Assembly: GCA_004195025.1 (NCBI GenBank)
Contig: SGBB01000019.1
Location: 1 to 44,437 of the forward strand
DNA from: Candidatus Acidulidesulfobacter diazotrophicus
Lineage (GTDB): Bacteria > SZUA-79 > Acidulodesulfobacterales > Acidulodesulfobacteraceae
DNA length: 44,437 bases
Direction of reading: 5' to 3'
Shown here piece after piece: positions 40,464 to 44,437 of this stretch. Position 1 is the stretch's first letter. Every line of letters starts with the position of its first letter. Below the pieces are notes generated by a model. It ran no database searches and was not told the DNA's origin. It was given only the letters and a program-made list of their open reading frames with translations. Both the position numbers and the translations under genes were made by a program.

Positions 40464-42878
40464 ATGAGTAACGATACTGAAGAAATTCAAATTAAACTAC
40501 TTACCGACGCTCCTTCTCACGATAACACATTAGGTCATTTCAAAAATTTAGCCGAAAATCTTAAAAAAATTATTAAAATATTGTCTGATTATAAAGAAAA
40601 CAACCAAGAAAATAATATTAATAATACTATAGGTATTTTAGGATCATGGGGTTCCGGAAAATCTACTTTGATAGAAATGCTTAAAAAAGAAAAAGATTAT
40701 GAAATTTTCATATTTGATTCTTGGTCTCATAAAGATGATTTTATAAAAAGAGCTTTTCTTATTGAATTGGTAAATTTCTTAGATGAGCGAATAAAAAAGA
40801 CTTTTAAAGGTTATAGTTTAAAATTAATATCTAATATTCCATATAAATTTTCTGAAGGCACTAAAGAAATAGATAACAAAAACGATAAGAAAATAAATAG
40901 CAAAATAACTATTGGCGAATATATAAAAAAGAGTATAAAAATAATAAAATCTAATTCAGATCCTATTTCAAATATAAAGCTATTAGACAAAATTTCAATT
41001 TTATCTTTAATATCCTTACCTTTTATTATTTCATTTATTTTCTCAATTTTTTTAAAATCTATAACATCAAACCAATCCAAAATAGAATTAACTAAGTATG
41101 GTTTACCAGCTACGATTGTAATCATTATTATTTTATCATTGGTTATCACTTTTGCCGTAATAGGTATTGCAAGATTTTTATTTAATAAAAATAGCGCCAT
41201 TTTTTTAAAAAAAGCAGAAACAGAAGAATCTACATCAAGCGCGGAAAACTTTGATTTTACGAATTACGATTTTCAAGATGTTTTTACACATATTTTAAAT
41301 AAATATAAATATACCGAATATCAAAAAGCTAATCCGGATAAAAAACTTCTCATTGTCTTTGATAATCTTGACAGAGTTGAAGATGAAGCGATTATAAGAT
41401 GTATATCTTTAATTCAAACAATAATAGAAAGCTCTAAATCGTCTAATATTGCTTCAGATTTGTTAAACAATTTATATATAGTAGTTCCGATTGACGAAGA
41501 AAGATTTAAAAACGCAGTCGGTTCCGTCTTTGGAGAATATAAAAAATATAGCAAGGAAGAATCTATAAAGACTAAAAATGATGTCATGCGACTTATTAAA
41601 GAAGTTTTGTCTCCGTCGGCTAATATCAATGCAGCTAATATTGTTAATCCTTACGCGTCAAACTATATAAATCAAAACGCCGATTTAAATTATAGTGAAT
41701 CAATATATGAGCTAGAACAGGCTTTTACAGACAGAATATTCACTTACGTTCTTAAAATTCCTGATCTTGAGAGCTGGGTAGATTTTTTTCAAGAAAAATT
41801 TAATGAAGTTTTTCAATTTGAAATTAACGAAGATAGCAATAAAAAATTAATAGAGATAAAGAAAGAAGCAAATCATGTAATATATATTTTTTGGACATGC
41901 AGAAAATCTACTGCAAAGTTAACTCCTAGAGAAATTAAAAACTTTTTGAATGAATTGGCGATAAATTATATGTATTGGGAAAATAATTCTAATGATGACA
42001 TAAATATTAGCATACAAGCTCTGTATGTAGCGCTAAGCAAATATAATGCCGAATATATGAAAAAAATTGATTTTATTTCAGAAAATGCAATTAATGATGA
42101 TAATATTAACAACTTAATAGATTTAGTCTCTAGTTTTATAAATATAGATAACAACAAAATTATTGAATTCTTGCTGATGCAGAAATACAAAACCGAAAAA
42201 GCGTCTGAAATAATGAATAAATATAAATTTTATAATATTGTGTTAAAATATATTAATTCGAACGATGATATAGATGAAGCCGTGAAATTAATAAAAGTAA
42301 ATGGAGACCAAACCAAAATACAATTTTTTATTCAGGATTTATTGGCAAAATATAAAAATGAAATTATGCAAAATCTAAGTATATTGGGAAACACATATTT
42401 AGTCCTAAATAAGTTTTTTTCTTATCAAAAAGAACAGAATGATTTTCAAAAAGAAATTAAAAGATTAATTTACTATTATTTAGAGGAAGCAATTAATAAA
42501 AGCTCCTCGCTAAATATAGTTCTTAATTTTATAATAAATGAATTTTCTGGAGAAGGGATAAGTAACTTGTTAATGATAAAACAAGATACCAAAAAATCTA
42601 ATAAAATTATGGAAAAATTCTTTGAATTAGTTTTAAGTTCACAATATAATAATTTTATAATTAATGATTTAGGCGATAATCAAGAAAAAAAAGAAATGTT
42701 TTTTAAGGGATTAAGAATAATAAGCAGTAAAATGCCTTTAATAAAATTGCTTGAAGAGGCTAAAAACGAATTACTTAAAAAAAATCCTGACGCAAGTAGT
42801 TCTGGAAAAAATATTAAGGATTGTGCCGACACAATAAAAAAAGAACTTGAAAAATCGTTAAAACGATCATTGACATAA
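40464..42878 (+). CDS. Membrane-anchored KAP-family NTPase
   Basis: An 804-residue P-loop protein of the KAP family. Walker A GSWGSGKS (60-67) sits near the N-terminus. Two membrane helices (about 176-200 and 212-240) are inserted between Walker A and Walker B, the hallmark of the family. Walker B is LLIVFDNLDRVED with D300. The C-terminal 350 residues are helical and may sense a ligand or partner. Family members include the phage-exclusion protein PifA, so a role in defence at the membrane is plausible but inferred. It lacks a ribosome site. Intact; the only large gene of the island without an obvious partner. Confidence 0.85.
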   Translation: MSNDTEEIQIKLLTDAPSHDNTLGHFKNLAENLKKIIKILSDYKENNQENNINNTIGILGSWGSGKSTLIEMLKKEKDYEIFIFDSWSHKDDFIKRAFLIELVNFLDERIKKTFKGYSLKLISNIPYKFSEGTKEIDNKNDKKINSKITIGEYIKKSIKIIKSNSDPISNIKLLDKISILSLISLPFIISFIFSIFLKSITSNQSKIELTKYGLPATIVIIIILSLVITFAVIGIARFLFNKNSAIFLKKAETEESTSSAENFDFTNYDFQDVFTHILNKYKYTEYQKANPDKKLLIVFDNLDRVEDEAIIRCISLIQTIIESSKSSNIASDLLNNLYIVVPIDEERFKNAVGSVFGEYKKYSKEESIKTKNDVMRLIKEVLSPSANINAANIVNPYASNYINQNADLNYSESIYELEQAFTDRIFTYVLKIPDLESWVDFFQEKFNEVFQFEINEDSNKKLIEIKKEANHVIYIFWTCRKSTAKLTPREIKNFLNELAINYMYWENNSNDDINISIQALYVALSKYNAEYMKKIDFISENAINDDNINNLIDLVSSFINIDNNKIIEFLLMQKYKTEKASEIMNKYKFYNIVLKYINSNDDIDEAVKLIKVNGDQTKIQFFIQDLLAKYKNEIMQNLSILGNTYLVLNKFFSYQKEQNDFQKEIKRLIYYYLEEAINKSSSLNIVLNFIINEFSGEGISNLLMIKQDTKKSNKIMEKFFELVLSSQYNNFIINDLGDNQEKKEMFFKGLRIISSKMPLIKLLEEAKNELLKKNPDASSSGKNIKDCADTIKKELEKSLKRSLT

Positions 42879-42946
42879 TATCTGCAATTAAAATAAATCC
42901 AATACGTTAAGATAAATTATATAAATAAATTAGTAGGAGAAAACAA

Positions 42947-43357
42947 TTGGAAACCGACGCTATTTCGATAAGAACTCCCGAAATAAACTGGACTCCCGCA
43001 AGCTCTATTTACGGCGAAAGCGTATTGCATGACGGCAAAGAAATAGTATTCATAAAACAATTAACTAACAGGCTTGAAAAAGGTAAAGGAGTATCTTATC
43101 TGATTAAATTTATTCCACCGGAAGCCAAAATAATCAGAACCGTCGCCGTTGCCCGTTCGGACGAGCATGTTTATATCCTTGAAGGCGGACACTGTTACAG
43201 GAACGGAGAACAAAGATTATTTCCCGGCGATTATGTATTAAACCCCGAAGGTCATCCGCATGCCAATCTAGCTAATATTGAAACCGTAGCTCTTGTAATT
43301 TGCACTGGAGCAACGGACGACGTCAAAGAAATAACGGTGATAGAGCCGAAGCCATAA
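42947..43357 (+). CDS. Small cupin-domain protein
   Basis: A 136-residue single-domain cupin. Motif 1 is SDEHVYILEGGHCYRNGEQR and motif 2 is LFPGDYVLNPEGHPHANL, with His residues (EHVYI, GHPH) placed to bind one metal. It starts at a TTG, 7 nt after TAGGAGA. The substrate is unknown; similar stand-alone cupins are sensors or dioxygenase-like enzymes. Codon choice includes more G+C than the genes on either side, hinting at a different origin. It lies 68 bp after the KAP gene. Confidence 0.8.
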   Translation: METDAISIRTPEINWTPASSIYGESVLHDGKEIVFIKQLTNRLEKGKGVSYLIKFIPPEAKIIRTVAVARSDEHVYILEGGHCYRNGEQRLFPGDYVLNPEGHPHANLANIETVALVICTGATDDVKEITVIEPKP

Positions 43358-43506
43358 TATCTTAATTGGTGCACTGACTATAAAAATAGTTCATATTTTT
43401 TTTGTGTCAGTCATGTATCCTGTAGAAACATATTAGCGACATTATACTTTAAATAAATTTTATTTTATTAATTAAATTTATAAAATATTATAATCGGAAA
43501 TAAATT

Positions 43507-44340
43507 ATGGCAAAAAAATGTCTTTATGAAGATAGCGAATGTGAAAAAAGATTTATGGAGACACTAAAAACCTATCCACAACAAATGTATTTATTGCAAC
43601 TTATGCGTAAATCTTTTAAGGATAGTTCCTTAGACTCCGATGTTATATGGATTTTATTTAATTATACATTTAATAGAAAGTTTAAAATTGATGACGAAAA
43701 TGCTAATCTAATAGACAAACCAAACATTGAAGTTGATATTATCGGAGGAAAATGCGCAAGCATTATAGTTAGCAATGCGACTCAACCCCAACATATACCA
43801 TTATTAAATTTTATTACGGCAATTGAAGTTAAATGTTCTATATTCGATAACGGAGAAGAAAATGAAGAAAAGAAATTAAAAGCAAAACAACGGGATGATG
43901 AACAAAGAGCAATTCAAAAACAACTTTATGATAGATTAAAAATGGGATTTAATAAGGTTTCTTTGTTAGAACTTTTAGTTACTAACCAAGGCAAAGGTCA
44001 AAATAGTGACGCTTGGCTCAATGCCAGCTATAATGCAACTATACCTTACGATATTATGGAAAAAGATGAAATTTTTAAAAACAGATTATCTAACGAGTCA
44101 TTAACTGCGGTAGGGCACTATGTTTTCAAAAAGGGATCAGTGAAAAAAGATGAAATTAATGAATTTTTAAGCGGTTCTGGAGAAGTTGTTGTTAAAAAAG
44201 AGACAAAACTAAATCCATTTTTAAAAGATGAATATACCATACGTAATCGTAAAATAATAGAAGAGGCTTTGAATAGAGACCTTTCTAAAGTTTATTTTTA
44301 TCGTATTAGAGGGAGTGTTCAATATTTTGTGTCAACCTGA
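43507..44340 (+). CDS. Putative PD-(D/E)XK-like nuclease protein
   Basis: A 277-residue soluble protein I do not recognise. The strands PNIEVDIIGG (E75, D77) and ITAIEVKCS (E107, K109) have the spacing and residues of a PD-(D/E)XK nuclease core, followed by a long charged helix (EEKKLKAKQRDDEQRAIQ) and a C-terminal region with a winged-helix look. If right, it would be a restriction-type nuclease of the defence island. No partner with clear specificity follows in the window. The ATG lacks a Shine-Dalgarno site. It ends 97 bp before the right edge. Confidence 0.5.
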   Translation: MAKKCLYEDSECEKRFMETLKTYPQQMYLLQLMRKSFKDSSLDSDVIWILFNYTFNRKFKIDDENANLIDKPNIEVDIIGGKCASIIVSNATQPQHIPLLNFITAIEVKCSIFDNGEENEEKKLKAKQRDDEQRAIQKQLYDRLKMGFNKVSLLELLVTNQGKGQNSDAWLNASYNATIPYDIMEKDEIFKNRLSNESLTAVGHYVFKKGSVKKDEINEFLSGSGEVVVKKETKLNPFLKDEYTIRNRKIIEEALNRDLSKVYFYRIRGSVQYFVST

Positions 44341-44437
44341 TGTGTTAAAATAATATTTTGTTATATTAGAACATAGTTTTAATGTTTTGTCAATATAAAA
44401 TTTGACCAAACTTTAAAAGTTTTTCGTATTTATATAA

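Overview
The window is very A+T-rich bacterial chromosomal DNA. It carries a short block of conserved housekeeping genes between two accessory regions. The order aroB - small TPR gene - Xaa-Pro peptidase - efp - accB - accC - gcvH - lipM-like, with GcvH-type lipoylation and many low-complexity Asn/Lys inserts, suggests an AT-rich anaerobic or microaerophilic Gram-negative lineage. A deltaproteobacterial or Sva0485/Acidulodesulfobacterales-like organism is my best guess. This is inference from gene order and composition; there is no rRNA here to settle it.

Layout. (1) 1-2.8 kb, accessory: a possible membrane-protein relic, a HigB/HigA-type toxin-antitoxin pair on the minus strand, three very long perfect palindromes, a coiled-coil protein built on 54-bp repeats, and a detached 3' part of a tRNA with a CAT anticodon (2777-2826), the usual scar of site-specific integration. 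(2) 3.3-15.8 kb, core: beta-carbonic anhydrase, ExaC/AldB-type aldehyde dehydrogenase with its DUF779 partner, aroB, small TPR protein, exported TPR protein (minus), M24 peptidase, EF-P, AccB, AccC, GcvH, a LipM-type octanoyltransferase and an intact tRNA-Gly(CCC). (3) 15.8-31.9 kb, accessory: a truncated thioredoxin-fold relic, a replication-relaxation-like protein, a 2.1-kb gene-free field of nested hairpins, an intact single-ORF IS3 element, relics of IS256 and IS3 elements, an exported Sel1 protein and a TGA-interrupted secreted protein. A ~150-bp direct duplication brackets a frameshifted STAND-NTPase/TPR giant and an A24 (prepilin-type) peptidase. Small membrane, cytosolic and exported proteins follow. 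(4) 32-44.4 kb, a defence island: type III restriction-modification (Mod, Res), an OLD-family ATPase/TOPRIM nuclease paired with a DUF2971 protein, a doubly broken gene, a membrane KAP NTPase, a small cupin and a PD-(D/E)XK-like protein.

How the genes work together. The core block covers chorismate synthesis (AroB), fatty-acid initiation (AccB/AccC), EF-P-assisted translation and lipoylation. LipM would load octanoate onto GcvH, but no gcvT or gcvP is visible here. The accessory regions hold toxin-antitoxin, restriction and nucleotide-sensing candidate immunity genes mixed with transposon debris. The strongest leads for undescribed biology are the hairpin field beside the relaxation-like gene, the duplicated segment around the STAND/A24 unit, and the OLD + DUF2971 pair.
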